A stretch of 64,000 nt of DNA from Ascarosepion bandense (Eukaryota; Mollusca; Cephalopoda; Sepiida; Sepiidae): NCBI GenBank assembly GCA_037127315.1, contig JBBBDQ010001616.1, forward strand, positions 397,501 to 461,500. Reading direction: 5' to 3'. The notes under the pieces are model-generated. The model did not search any database, had not been told where the DNA came from, and saw nothing but the letters and a program-made list of their open reading frames with translations. The first letter of the stretch is position 1, and each line of letters starts with the position of its first letter. The position numbers and the translations under genes were made by a program. This document shows, in pieces, positions 1-10,440 of this stretch.

Positions 1-395
1 CGGCGTATTTATTTATTGTTACATTAAAATCTAACGCGCATGATTTTAAAAGACGGATTCCTAAAAAAGCAAAAAAATTAAAAAAAAAATGATTCAATTT
101 TCTTCCCTCTAGCACCAGTTTAATTTTTCTTCGTAAGACATCGAATGAGGGTCTTTTTATATTTGTCTGGTTTAGCGTCACAAACAGGAGTAAAATCGAA
201 CAAATTTGTTGCAATCGTCTGTGAGATGACCTTGTTGTCAGTTACAAACAGCAGAGATAATGAAGGAAATAAATTGTTTTTATCGGTTTTGATTGAAAAT
301 ATCAGTGTTATAATTTGCTCAGGTTTGCCAAGTCGGCCTGGTTTGAAAGAGCAGAACTGATACATTTTCACTTCGAGCTATATTTAAATCACTGT
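1..395. other. Unassigned sequence
   Basis: No recognisable gene or repeat. The short open frames here show no domain and no coding bias that I can see. It ends where the GATA array begins. Confidence 0.5.
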
Positions 396-460
<65 letters not shown>

Positions 461-467
461 GAAAATG

Positions 468-524
<57 letters not shown>

Positions 525-536
525 GTGAACAAAATG

Positions 537-577
<41 letters not shown>

Positions 578-595
578 TGAACATAAAAGAATGGA

Positions 596-635
<40 letters not shown>

Positions 636-683
636 AAGATGAACAAAATAGATAGATAGATAGATAGATAGAATGTGAACAAA

Positions 684-718
<35 letters not shown>

Positions 719-744
719 TGAACATAAAAGAGTGGAATAGATAG

Positions 745-793
<49 letters not shown>

Positions 794-803
794 TGTGAAC
801 AAA

Positions 804-845
<42 letters not shown>

Positions 846-891
846 GTGAACAAAATGAGATAGATAGATAGATAGATATGAACATAAAAGA

Positions 892-946
<55 letters not shown>

Positions 947-959
947 TGAACATAAAAGA

Positions 960-991
<32 letters not shown>
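396..991. repeat. GATA microsatellite array with spacers
   Basis: The array is (GATA)n cut into blocks by short recurring spacers such as tgtgaacaaaatgag and tgaacataaaagaatgg, with one (GA)n run near 765-790. All six-frame translations are Tyr-Leu-Ser-Ile type repeats because GATA is 4 bp, so the long open frames across it are artefacts. Confidence 0.95.
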
Positions 992-1094
992 TGACAGAGT
1001 GATTGATATTCTGATATTTATATATATACAGAGAGAGAGAGGATAGAAATATATATAGATAAATAGTAAGAGAGACGTTGATAAACTGATATAA

Positions 1095-1200
1095 TATCCG
1101 AGTGAATACAGAACGAAGAATTCTTACAACCTCCAAAACATTAATTTAAAACCGTGCTCGATATATAATATATAGAGCTATGAATACTTATTACACATTA
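1095..1200. repeat. Dispersed module next to AT tracts (first copy)
   Basis: This segment (gaatacagaacgaag, then accgtgctcgatatata) recurs at about 19113-19225 and, more diverged, at 52235-52330. All three copies abut AT tracts. It looks like one end of an AT-tract-associated element that I cannot name. Confidence 0.5.
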
Positions 1201-1220
1201 TTACACATTATATATATATA

Positions 1221-1309
1221 ACCGCTACGAAGATACGCTTGTTTCAGCATTGAAACTCACACCGCCTGATGAGGAATTGAAGTTTCAATGCTGAAACCTT
1301 CGTAGCGGT
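1221..1309. repeat. Fold-back element, 89 bp
   Basis: The ends accgctacgaag and cttcgtagcggt are complementary, and a second inner pair (tttcagcattgaaact with agtttcaatgctgaaa) extends the stem. The loop holds CTGATGAGG and the 3' arm ends in GAAACC, reminiscent of a hammerhead core, but no consistent hammerhead fold could be drawn. It lies between two AT tracts. Confidence 0.7.
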
Positions 1310-1319
1310 TATATATAGA

Positions 1320-1352
1320 ATAATTATGTACATGTTCTAAAATATAATTTAT

Positions 1353-1355
<3 letters not shown>
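1320..1355. repeat. Short palindrome-like module preceding AT tract
   Basis: The core attatgtacatgttctaa, followed by ataatttataat, runs straight into a CTAT/AT tract. Close copies sit at 19798-19830 and 21172-21203, with a variant at 33466-33560, each also fused to an AT tract. Confidence 0.6.

Positions 1356-1426
<71 letters not shown>
1356..1426. repeat. (CTAT)n then (AT)n tract
   Basis: A simple repeat joining two dispersed modules. The AT part gives only Tyr-Ile type translations. Confidence 0.95.
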
Positions 1427-1429
<3 letters not shown>

Positions 1430-1628
1430 GTGATTATAGTTATACTCGTCTGGAAAACCTTTCTGGAAAACTATCGAACGAAGAAAAAAAATGGTTTTAA
1501 AAGAAGAAAGTCTGTCAAAAGTGTTCGGCCAGAAATCAGCACGAAGACCAAAGAAAAAAAGACACGAGTAATCATCGAACAGAAAGTGCAAAATAAGGTA
1601 GATGAGGTAGAGCAAAATAAATAGATAA

Positions 1629-1846
<218 letters not shown>

Positions 1847-1970
1847 CACCTAATGAGCCAGATAAACCTACCTAGGTTTCACCTAAACGGATTGTCAGGA
1901 AAAGCTGGCCCGCTTTCCCTGACGATCAGTTCAGGAGAAACCTAGGTAGGTTCGTCTGGCTCATTAGGTG
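1847..1970. repeat. Fold-back element family FB1, copy 2
   Basis: The same palindrome as at 1629-1748, with better matching outer arms: cacctaatgagcc at the left and ggctcattaggtg at the right. The centre is ctggcccgcttt. It is followed by an AT and then a GA tract. No target-site duplication can be defined because the flanks are simple repeats. Confidence 0.85.
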
Positions 1971-2028
<58 letters not shown>

Positions 2029-2035
2029 AGGTAGA

Positions 2036-2454
2036 TAGATATTGAGAGAGGTGTTAATAGGTTCTGATAGATAGTTCGTTAGCCGTTATAAATTTTGCTA
2101 CTAATAAGCAGAAAGTAAATCCACCATTTACCAAACATTGCTCACTAATCTCTAATAAGCAAAGAGGTGAAAATTAATTCTGTATAAGTTTCCTTTAACA
2201 ATAAAAGTCATAAGCCTCTTAGTAGACTCCGTACATTTCTCTACTAGTGACATCAAGGTAATGTATATTCTATTATTGATGGTCCCAACATATATGAGGA
2301 AATGACACTGTGTTGATGGCAAACAGAAGGTAAACGGCAATAGCTCTTTATAAAAAAAGTAGTGAAGGAAAAGAAGAATATTAGCCACCAATTGTAAGTA
2401 AAAACAGAGGATGACAAGGACAGAGAGCTACAAACTGAAAATGTCAGAATCGAT

Positions 2455-2457
<3 letters not shown>
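2036..2457. other. Unassigned sequence
   Basis: No coding domain or family match was recognised. A 79-codon minus-strand open frame here shows no motif. An AT tract of about 50 bp follows. Confidence 0.4.
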
Positions 2458-2506
<49 letters not shown>

Positions 2507-2513
<7 letters not shown>

Positions 2514-3135
2514 AGGATTAATTCAAAGATGTTGAATGGCCATTTCGATATGAAGATCCCCACGGGGTACGACACATCACCTCAGCAACAGAAAAAACCT
2601 TTCAGAAACTGGAGAAAAATTAGTCTACTTTTCCTTTTTAAATAGATTGCAAAGAAATTAAAAAATAAATAATAAAATAAAATAAAAATAAAAATAAAGG
2701 GAAAGAAAAAGAAAAAGAAAAAGAAAAAGAAAACGAAAAAGAAAAAGAAAAAGATAGAATAAAATCAAATAAATAAGAAAAGAAAAAAAATTGACATCGT
2801 CTGGGTTCGCAAAAAAAAGGGAGAATGTAACTAAAAATTAACAGACAGCCGTGTTAAATCGACGTAAGTTTAAGCAACACAGAAAAAAGGCGGTAAGAGA
2901 GATAAAAGAAGGAAGGGAGGGAAAAAGAAAGAAACTATTCCCTTTATTTTTATTTTTATTTTATTTTATTATTTATTTTTTAATTTCTTTGCAATCTATT
3001 TAAAAAGGAAAAGTAGACTAATTTTTCTCCAGTTTCTGAAAGGTTTTTTTCTGTTGCTGAGGTGATGTGTCGTCCCCCGTGGGGATCTTCATATCGAAAT
3101 GGCCATTCAACATCTTTGAATTAATCCTTTTTTAA
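2507..3135. mobile_element. Long-TIR fold-back element FB2, complete copy
   Basis: Two arms of about 196 bp (2507-2702 and 2940-3135) are almost perfect reverse complements. The outer ends are ttaaaaaaggattaattc and its complement. The 237-bp centre is purine-rich and holds a unique core with gttaaatcgacgtaag. A half copy, left arm plus centre, lies at 33683-34125. No transposase is present, so this is a non-autonomous element. The outer TTAA may be part of the target, but I cannot prove that. Confidence 0.85.
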
Positions 3136-3306
3136 TATATATTTGCTCTGTAATATTTTATTACATGGAGCTCTCTTCCTGTATCATTTTTTAATATTAA
3201 AATAAATTTTTAATATTAATTAGGATCGGGTTTTTTGGAATTTACCTTCCTGCTTTTTTCCCTTGGATTGAAGTATCTGAATTAAAATATATATATATAT
3301 ATATAT

Positions 3307-3550
3307 GTACGAAGATTAAGGAAATAGTTATTAAGGACAGACAATTTGAAATTATTTGTATGAACATTACTTTTTAATCGATACTCTTATATAAGTTGAT
3401 ATTCTCTTTATATTCGAACGGAATATATATTTATTTCTCGCGACCTGATTATTTACGATAAATTTTGTTACGAAAATGCGTGGCAGGTTCGAATCCTGCC
3501 GAATGACACATGGTAACAATGTAACCAGAAAACTGTGTTGCTAAAAATTA
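3307..3550 (+). repeat. Repeat FB3 fragment with tRNA-like T arm
   Basis: The segment shares sequence with the large fold-back repeat at 27151-27997 (the stretches around gaaattatttg and cctgattatttac). At 3482-3500 it has a perfect T-arm-like hairpin, GGCAGG-TTCGAAT-CCTGCC, matching the Pol III B-box consensus. The 5' half of a tRNA is not recognisable, so this is a tRNA-derived repeat and not a tRNA gene. Confidence 0.6.
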
Positions 3551-4307
3551 CTGTAAATATCTTTCTGCCTCATATATAACGTTTGACAAATTGCTACCGT
3601 TCATTAGAACGTGAAAATTATCCAAAATTATTTTTTTTATAGGTTGTAATGTCATGGTCATGCACGTGTTAAAGCATGAAAAATCTGTTTATTTTACAAA
3701 CATTTTAGAATATTACTACAGCATTCGGTAAATTTTCGTTTTAGGTCCCGAAGGCTTTTATCCCTTCAAATGTTTCAAAAATAGGCTTAGTTCCGTGCAA
3801 ATGTATATGCTGAACTCAAATCAACAATTAGTTATTGAAGAAACCTACCTTTATTGATGTTAATGACCAGGAAAAAATAGAACTTCATCGCGCTTTTTGT
3901 CACCCACTACTATCAAACTGACAAGTTATTCACTACTGAATGAATTTCGGCGTAGGAAACAAATTTGGGCACATTTACTTTCTTTATTGAAATTAATACG
4001 CGATTTTTTTTTCGGTACTCAATTTCAACAGAAAGTTGCGTGTTTTTTTTTCCATTTCCTTTTTTGTTGCATTTTTTTCATATTTTCAAAAATATGAAAA
4101 TAAGTGATAATTGTAGTTTTACTTATTTTTTTTTTTCTGACGAAGGTTAACTTTCAAATATATGAAAATATAGAATTTTTTTTTAAGAAAGCTAACTTTC
4201 AAATATAGGAAAATACTACAGTATTCGGGGCTTTTTTCGTCGCTTATATCATTACATATTTTGTGAATGCTGATTGCAGCTTCAAATATAATGCTTAAAA
4301 AGACCGG
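3551..4307. other. Unassigned AT-rich sequence
   Basis: T-rich runs and two short near-duplicates (taactttcaaatatatgaaaa at about 4147 and its variant at about 4192). No gene was recognised. Confidence 0.4.
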
Positions 4308-4807
4308 CTGCAGCCGCTCTCTCACCGGCGTGATGTGGCTTCCCTGTGCCTCTTCTACAAGTACTTTCATGGCTTCTGCTCCGATGAGCTTAGATCACTG
4401 GTGCCGCCTAAGCATGAATTTACACGAGATACTAGATTAGCAACTAGGTCCCACCCTTTTACAGTTTAACAAATAAGATGTAACCGTAAATTCTATTCCA
4501 ACAGCTTCTTTTCTGCGCTTCCCGCCTGTGGAACTCCCTTCCACAAGTCTGCTTTCCCGACAGTTACAATCTCCAGGTGTTTAAATGTAGGGTCAATAGA
4601 CACCTTCTATCACACTAACTCCCAACTATTCTCAGAACACTCTCATCTACCCAACCCTCATTTTCAGTATCCTTACCCGCCTATCACCCAGCCTCTGACA
4701 TTTCTTATATTTAACCATCCTTTCTCCACTCTATGTAGCCCCCTGCGCAGTAGTGGCAGTGACATGCCTTGCTCGGGGTGAAACGATTATAAAAAAAAAA
4801 AAAAAAA
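4308..4807 (+). pseudogene. LINE-B 3' end (5' truncated, frameshifted)
   Basis: The reading resembles the C-terminal tail of a CR1/Jockey-type reverse transcriptase (NVASLCLFYKYFHG-like), followed by the family 3' end ccccctgcgcagtagtgg, gctcggggtgaaacgatta and a poly-A tail. The same 3' end recurs at 10441, 13318, 25250, 40972, 42715, 56186, 57655 and 62940. Frameshifts disrupt the frame, so this is a dead 5'-truncated insertion. Confidence 0.8.
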
Positions 4808-5242
4808 TTCTTTCTTGCGCTTTCTCAAACTGTGAATCATATTCATGCCTTTGCACCAAATTAAACAAACTCCAGTCGCCGATGGCAGAGATATAATCAA
4901 GGGTTTTAAATGGCAGTCAAACTTTTTCTTTTGTCTTTAAAATTTTGGCATTAAAACACTGACGGGTCAGCTATTTTTCATGAACTCATTAACTGAGGAA
5001 ACGTCACCAACGCAAAGTGAATAGGTTTCGTGTTTGGGTATTGTTTTACTTACATAACCAACTAATAAGTTTGATTGACAGAGGCGGGGGAAACCTGATC
5101 ATACGAACCTCAGATAACCCGCTAAGATACAAAATACACGACATTTGCCTAGTAGGCGGGAAAGAAAAAAAAATCAAGGCGCCTAGAAGTCAGAAAATTT
5201 AATTTTAAAATGATTTTGTCATGGATTCAAAATGTACTCATG

Positions 5243-5246
<4 letters not shown>
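4808..5246. other. Unassigned sequence before AT tract
   Basis: No domain was recognised. A 61-codon open frame at 5017-5202 shows no motif. An AT tract at 5247-5284 follows. Confidence 0.4.
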
Positions 5247-5288
<42 letters not shown>

Positions 5289-5390
5289 ATATATTGATTG
5301 TTTAATACTTAGTTTTAGGTCTCTATAGTGTTAGACTAGAACACATTTGTATTAAAAAATGTTCTATACAATTATATTGGAGAACTTTTG

Positions 5391-5819
5391 AATATATTCC
5401 ATTTTTAAACGAGTTATTTCGCTCCTCAGGTTTCTACCATTAGTGGTGTCTTCAGGCGATTTTTAATAACTGATTTTACCTTTGAACGTTTTTCTTGTTA
5501 AGAACGCTCTTGTAACGCTGTTTTAAATGAAAGAATTGTCAAATGAAAGGACATAAATTATGACAAAATGCATCCACACTAAGAAATAAATCTTAGGTTC
5601 ATACATCCATGGATGAAAACGTCATAATTCGTTTGAATTTAAACAATGCGCGTTTATAAATTCTCTGCCACGTGAACGTTCAAATAAAATACCGTTACAA
5701 GAGCGTTCTTAAAAAGAAAAAACGGTAAAAGGTAAAATCAGTTATTAAAAATCGCCTGAAGACACCACTCATGGTAGAAACTTGGGTAGCAAAATAATTC
5801 GTTTAAAAATGAAAAATAT
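5391..5819. mobile_element. Long-TIR fold-back element FB4
   Basis: Arms of about 128 bp (5391-5518 and 5692-5819) are inverted copies of each other. Both include the motif cgcctgaagacaccact with its near partner, ending in GAAAC. The centre of about 173 bp is unrelated single-copy sequence. No transposase is encoded. AT tracts lie on both sides (5247 and 5832). Confidence 0.8.
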
Positions 5820-5863
5820 AAAATTGTATATATATATATATATAATTTCAAACATACGCACCG

Positions 5864-6081
5864 TAATGGGGGCGCTAGAGGGTGTCGTCAGTGATGTCAT
5901 CGCGAGGATCACTAGGGGGTTTCGGGTCTTTCAACATCATACCCCCTTCACCGCGCCGACCCGACCAGAGATGATCAGTCTCCGGCCCACACTCGACAAG
6001 CGCTTTCAGACACTGGAATATTACGTACAAAACCCTACAAATGCTTCCGATTGGAGACAGTCAGAGCCACTTTCCATTTAG
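5864..6081 (+). other. GC-rich block of unknown origin
   Basis: This stretch of about 220 bp is much richer in G+C than everything around it and is open in the plus frame that ends at 6081. The translation has no recognised domain. It is flanked by AT tracts at 5832 and 6152. It could be a fragment of an unrecognised element or a decayed exon. Confidence 0.4.
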
Positions 6082-6147
6082 AGGTGAACCGCACATGAGC
6101 TCGTCAGAAACATTAATTTAGATGCAGAATTTCGGGGAATTTTAGCT

Positions 6148-6198
<51 letters not shown>

Positions 6199-6477
6199 GT
6201 GCAGAAAAGAACAATAAGAAACTTACTGATCCTTAACGTTTATTAAGTGCTCAATACAGAAGTAGTGCTAAATTTTATTGTAATATAATTAATATAACAG
6301 AATTTCCCATGTTTCGGAATCTTATTTTTAATATGTGTTACAAGGATGCATTTATATATAAAAATTATATTAATAATATCTAAAACTTGTAGTAAAAAAT
6401 TCATTTGAGTCCTACTTGTTATTACAAAATTTTTAATTCATGAAGTAGAAATAAAGAAATTAGAACTAGACAGTTTG

Positions 6478-6600
6478 GAGCGTACTAGAATGATCGAGAA
6501 TGCTCCAGTAAAATCAAGAGGATTCTAAAAGATTCTAGAATAGGCAAATTAGGTATTAGCCCCTATAAAAATAGGTTTTGGGAAGAGAATAGTCAGTTGT
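6478..6600 (+). promoter_or_regulatory. Heat-shock-type Pol II core promoter
   Basis: Several GAA/TTC pentamer units cluster here: ctagaatgatcgagaatg near 6485, and gattctaaaagattctagaa ending at 6540 with a perfect TTCTAGAA at 6533. A TATA box (TATAAAAA at 6564) follows, then an initiator TCAGTT at 6593 whose A (6595) is 31 bp downstream of the TATA start. The spacing fits a heat-shock promoter or a retroelement LTR promoter. No heat-shock protein frame follows within 1 kb, so an LTR or orphan promoter is likely. Confidence 0.5.
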
Positions 6601-7144
6601 TAACAGGATTTGCTGACATTATCAACTCCGGCCCGATTCGTGAATCTGTGCATTCAACAAAAATAATCTCTAAAAAAAGTTGCCGACCAACTAAAACCTG
6701 AAAGAGAACCTCATGGAACTATATGGTTAAATAGATATTTTTGACGCTTTCATTGACCAAACTAATAATTATTCTTTATATACACATTTAAGAATTTCTA
6801 AAAAAGTATAACACTTAAACTTCTTTGCTATCTTAACTTAATATTTGACACCTTCCTTCCCCTTTGTAAATCTTCGCCTGCCAGTAGTGAACTCTGTTTT
6901 TCTTTTTGAATACAAAAATTGTATATTTGTAAATATTTTTATTTAATGTTTTGGTAAATTAAATATTTGTTTGTGATTTATCTATGAGTTTTGGTCAATC
7001 ATTTTTTTCTGTTTTGTTACACTTAACACGTAACACTATGTCTCTATCTTCAAGCAATCATTTTTGGGGTGACTCGCGAAAATTTTTTTTTCCAAAAATC
7101 ATTCCAAAAAACATTACATTAGTCGGCCCATAAATGATGGCTTG
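6601..7144. other. Unassigned sequence downstream of the promoter
   Basis: This would be the 5' leader of any transcript from the promoter at 6478-6600. It has no convincing open frame and drifts into T-rich DNA. Confidence 0.4.
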
Positions 7145-7347
7145 AAAGAACAATGTCGCATCAGGTCGTTAATAATGATTGTAATAAACGTTTTATTGAG
7201 AAGAAAAAAACACTTCTCTTTATTTTTTGAATTTTTTAATATCGTACAAAAAAATTCCAAAAATAAAGGGAAGAGATTTTTTTGATTTTTTTCAATAACA
7301 GGTTTATTACCATCATTATTAACTACCTGATGAGACATTGTTCTTTT
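7145..7347. repeat. Fold-back element FB5, 203 bp
   Basis: The arms 7145-7237 and 7249-7347 are inverted copies (aaagaacaatgtcgcatcagg pairs with cctgatgagacattgttcttt, inner parts diverged) with a loop of about 11 bp. It can form a long snap-back hairpin. No coding sequence is inside. Confidence 0.8.
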
Positions 7348-7453
7348 AATGTCGACACAAAATGTACAATTTTGTTTTAGTTTGTAGTTTTTCACATGTT
7401 TTAACGTAATAATTAATAATAAACATTGATTGGTCTATTTTTATATTGAGCAC

Positions 7454-7457
<4 letters not shown>

Positions 7458-7507
<50 letters not shown>
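7458..7507. repeat. (AT)n tract
   Basis: A simple repeat of about 50 bp. Confidence 0.95.
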
Positions 7508-7509
<2 letters not shown>

Positions 7510-8409
7510 GGTTTCTGCTGCAAGGTTAATTTGTAATAATTTCTCTGTTGGATTTTCACATGTCACAAGGACACTTTCCCAAAGGAACTTCCTCACTAAA
7601 TCCTTACAAACCAACATTATTTTCATAAGCCTTGAAAATCATTTATTAAACAAGCAAATATAAAGTGAAAAGAAGTTGACAAAGCTTCAATTTGCAACGA
7701 TACAGTGTTTTAACAAAGATTAACAAGAATACATGAATTACATAGATGTGGAATATGATGTGAAATTGTCTGTTTGAAATTGTCTACCATGGACTGTATG
7801 AAAATTCATGTTGGAGTTTTTGACATAAGTTGAAATGTTCATTGTTGTTGTAAGATTTATCAGTGTGATAAATAATTTGTTTAAGGAATATTATTGCTAA
7901 AAAGAATTGTTCAAATCTGAGAGTTCATGAATAACGTTCATTTTGTGGTTGTGCCAAAGAATGAATTTTCTTGAGAGAGTGGGTTTGAATTAAGGCTTGT
8001 ATAGTTCGACATGATGTGAGCGGTGATTTAGGTGCCATCTATAATAAATTGTACACGTGTTATTTAAAGAAATAAAAGGCATCTATTTGCGTCTTGTCAT
8101 TAGTGTGGGTGTCTCAGGGAATTAATTGATATTGAAAAACGCGACCCCGCGATAGCATGGCGCTGTCGCGAGCAGTTGTGACTGTCACTGCCTGCTTAGT
8201 GTTCAATCTGGAATTGCTGCCAACTGGCTAAACGTAGTCGGCAAATCGTATATATAGGGTTTCAAACACCCGTACAATTTGGCGGTAAAAATGTAGTTCA
8301 CTTACCTTGATTCTGATTGGTTAGCTCAAACCAGTCAGTAAACAGCTTACATTTATTCAAATATAAAATGGTTACATACAGAATGTAATACATACAATTG
8401 CGTGATTGC
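7508..8409. other. Unassigned sequence
   Basis: No coding domain or named repeat was recognised. A GC-richer patch at about 8140-8200 (cgcgaccccgcgatagc) is followed by TATATAGGG at about 8252. An LTR promoter is conceivable but unsupported. Confidence 0.35.
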
Positions 8410-8510
8410 GTAAGTGTGTGTTTCCACAAATGTGTGTATGTCTGATTCCACAGTTGTGTGTTTGTGATTCCACAAACGTTTGTGAGTGTGTGATTCCACA
8501 AGTGCGTGTG
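8410..8510 (+). repeat. Short minisatellite, about four imperfect units
   Basis: The motif gtgtgtgattccacaa and variants repeat about every 27-30 bp, roughly four times, just before a long AT array. Confidence 0.7.
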
Positions 8511-8511
8511 T

Positions 8512-8512
<1 letters not shown>

Positions 8513-8551
<39 letters not shown>

Positions 8552-8720
8552 ATATATATATATATATATTATATATATATATATATATATATTGTTATAT
8601 ATATATATATTGTTATATATATATATATTGTTATATATATATATATATATATTATTATATATATATATATATTGTTATATATATATATATATTGTTATAT
8701 ATATATATATATATATATAT
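8513..8720. repeat. (AT)n array punctuated by TTGT
   Basis: Alternating AT is interrupted at near-regular intervals by TTGT or a single phase shift. It can extrude cruciforms. The translated Tyr-Ile frames are artefacts. Confidence 0.9.
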
Positions 8721-8814
8721 GTCCAAATGAATAAAAACGATGAAAATAATTACAACGTTGAAAACATGAATTCAAAGCAGCGCAAAGAGGAAATGTTAGC
8801 GTGTTATACATAAG

Positions 8815-8943
8815 CGCTTTATACACACGCCCGTCACAGAAAAAAATTCAATTCATTATTAAGAATAACGCTTACATCGCAGAAGTGGTAACTGTTTTTA
8901 AAATGTTCATATCCAGAGAGCTCAATCGTGATAAAGACGTAGG

Positions 8944-8945
<2 letters not shown>
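8815..8945 (-). mobile_element. SINE-B fragment, 5' half only
   Basis: Read on the minus strand it matches the 5' part of SINE-B (gattgagc, ctctgg, cgtgtgtataaagcgct). The tRNA-like and ribozyme portions are missing. An AT tract follows at 8947. Confidence 0.6.
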
Positions 8946-8999
<54 letters not shown>

Positions 9000-9001
<2 letters not shown>

Positions 9002-9347
9002 CGAGCTAGGGTGAAGATGTTTGTGTGTGTTTCCCACCAATTCACGTCTCTTCCCCTTCAGTGAAGTGGACGTGGACTCTCATTCGTCAATTGTAGGCGT
9101 AAAGAGGCTTCCACCCGTTCTGTTGGTGTTCCGTCTATAGTGTACACAAGCAAGCATGTTGGTATATGATCTACTTGTTTGTCTAAAGAGACCAGAGTGG
9201 TCGACTGAGGTAAAAAAATGGTGTGTGTTCCGTTGTTTGATATATTGATAGCACTGCCGATTCAGTTCATTTATTTTGAATTGAGCGCTTTTTTGGTTCT
9301 ATCGTTTGCTGGTCCAATCAGCAACTATTTTACTGGGATATATTATT
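9000..9347. other. Unassigned sequence
   Basis: No domain or repeat was recognised between the AT tract and the SINE-A copy. Confidence 0.4.
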
Positions 9348-9966
9348 GGGATGTGCGTTGTTGTGTTATGGCTATCGACTCGGAACGACAAATTGATGGA
9401 GCCGAGTTTGAATTCCAGTTAAATTCCTTGCAATCACTTATGCACAAATACCCTGGGGAAAGGTATTAATCCGTCTGTTCCCTCTAGTTATGGGTTAAAT
9501 AATAGAACAGATTGAGTTCTGTAGACTTGGTTGGCAACCAGTCTACCGCAGAAAGCAAAGGCAACCTACTGCGGGATAAAATTCTGCCCAGTCAGTCATG
9601 TCTTTTTCGAAACATGATCGCTCAATCGTGAATCACATATGTCATTTAACTGACTGACTGAATATAATAGTTGAAAAGATGATTAAAACTTCTACTGATC
9701 ATAAAGTGGGGGATCTGTTTTCTGTTGTTATGAACTAAGAAACTGGTCCCCCATTAATTATTACTTCATAATATAATACATCTCTTCTCTCTCTAGCTAT
9801 GAGTCAAATAACAGGACAGATTGGGTTCTATAGCCTTGGTCGGCAACCAGTCTTCAGCAGAAAGTAATGGCAACCTACTGCGGGATAATCTTCTGCCCAA
9901 TCATTCATATTTCTTTCGTAACATGATCGCCCAAGCGTGTATCACGTACGGCACTTTACTGACTGA
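9348..9966 (+). mobile_element. SINE-A / palindrome / SINE-A composite
   Basis: A nearly full SINE-A (9348-9661) begins ggatgtgcgttg, has a B-box-like gagtttgaattcc and ends in ctgactgactga. It is followed by a module of about 130 bp whose core (9701-9757) is an inverted repeat, agtgggggatc against ggtccccca. A second SINE-A 3' half follows (9792-9966), starting at ctagctatgagtc. The same three-part order recurs at 56831-57444, so the composite has itself been copied. Confidence 0.8.
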
Positions 9967-9977
9967 TTTATTATAAA

Positions 9978-10440
9978 GGATGGAAAGTACGACCCTGAGA
10001 TCAGTGGGCGTATTTTCATGGCCAAGGATGCATTCCAGAAGCGGGGTAAAATATTCAGACACAGGAAAATTTCGCTGGAAACAAAGACGTGTGTACTAGA
10101 TTGTTATGTGATGTCTGTCCTTCAATATGGCATCGAATGCTGGACAATCTCATCAACGATGAGAAAAAGACTTGAAGCAAAGAAATGTGGTTCTACAGAA
10201 AGATGTTGAGGATACCAAACATGTGAGCAACGACATGGTTTTAGAGTAAATAGAAACGAAAAGAAAACTGATACTTAACAGAAAAGGAAAAGATAGCTGA
10301 AGTTTCTGGGACATTTTATGAGGAAAGAACGCTTAGAGAATCTGATACTCACGGGACGGATAGAGTGAAAGAGAGTTTCAGGGGGAAGCAACGTCTGACA
10401 TAATTTATGGACTTGAAGAGAGTGAAAGTAGAGCAAGATG
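9978..10440 (+). pseudogene. LINE-A reverse transcriptase C-terminal relic
   Basis: The translation resembles the region after the RT core in invertebrate endonuclease/reverse transcriptases (MAKDAFQKRGKI, then VLDCYVMSVLQYGIECWTIS), with frameshifts after codon 60. It is 5' truncated. A LINE-B copy in the opposite orientation begins at 10441, and a LINE-A 3' tail resumes at about 10978-11012, which suggests LINE-B landed inside this LINE-A. Confidence 0.75.

Noticed and set aside
1221..1309. A hammerhead ribozyme in the CTGATGAGG loop
   Set aside because: The GAAAC is in the opposite strand of the long hairpin arm and no consistent three-stem fold could be drawn.
6478..7144. An hsp70 gene downstream of the heat-shock elements
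   Set aside because: No open frame with heat-shock protein motifs appears in the following kilobase.
8406..8813. Tyr-Ile-rich frames over AT tracts, His-Thr-rich frames over CA tracts and poly-Glu/Leu frames at 59832-60160
   Set aside because: Simple-sequence artefacts without coding signals.
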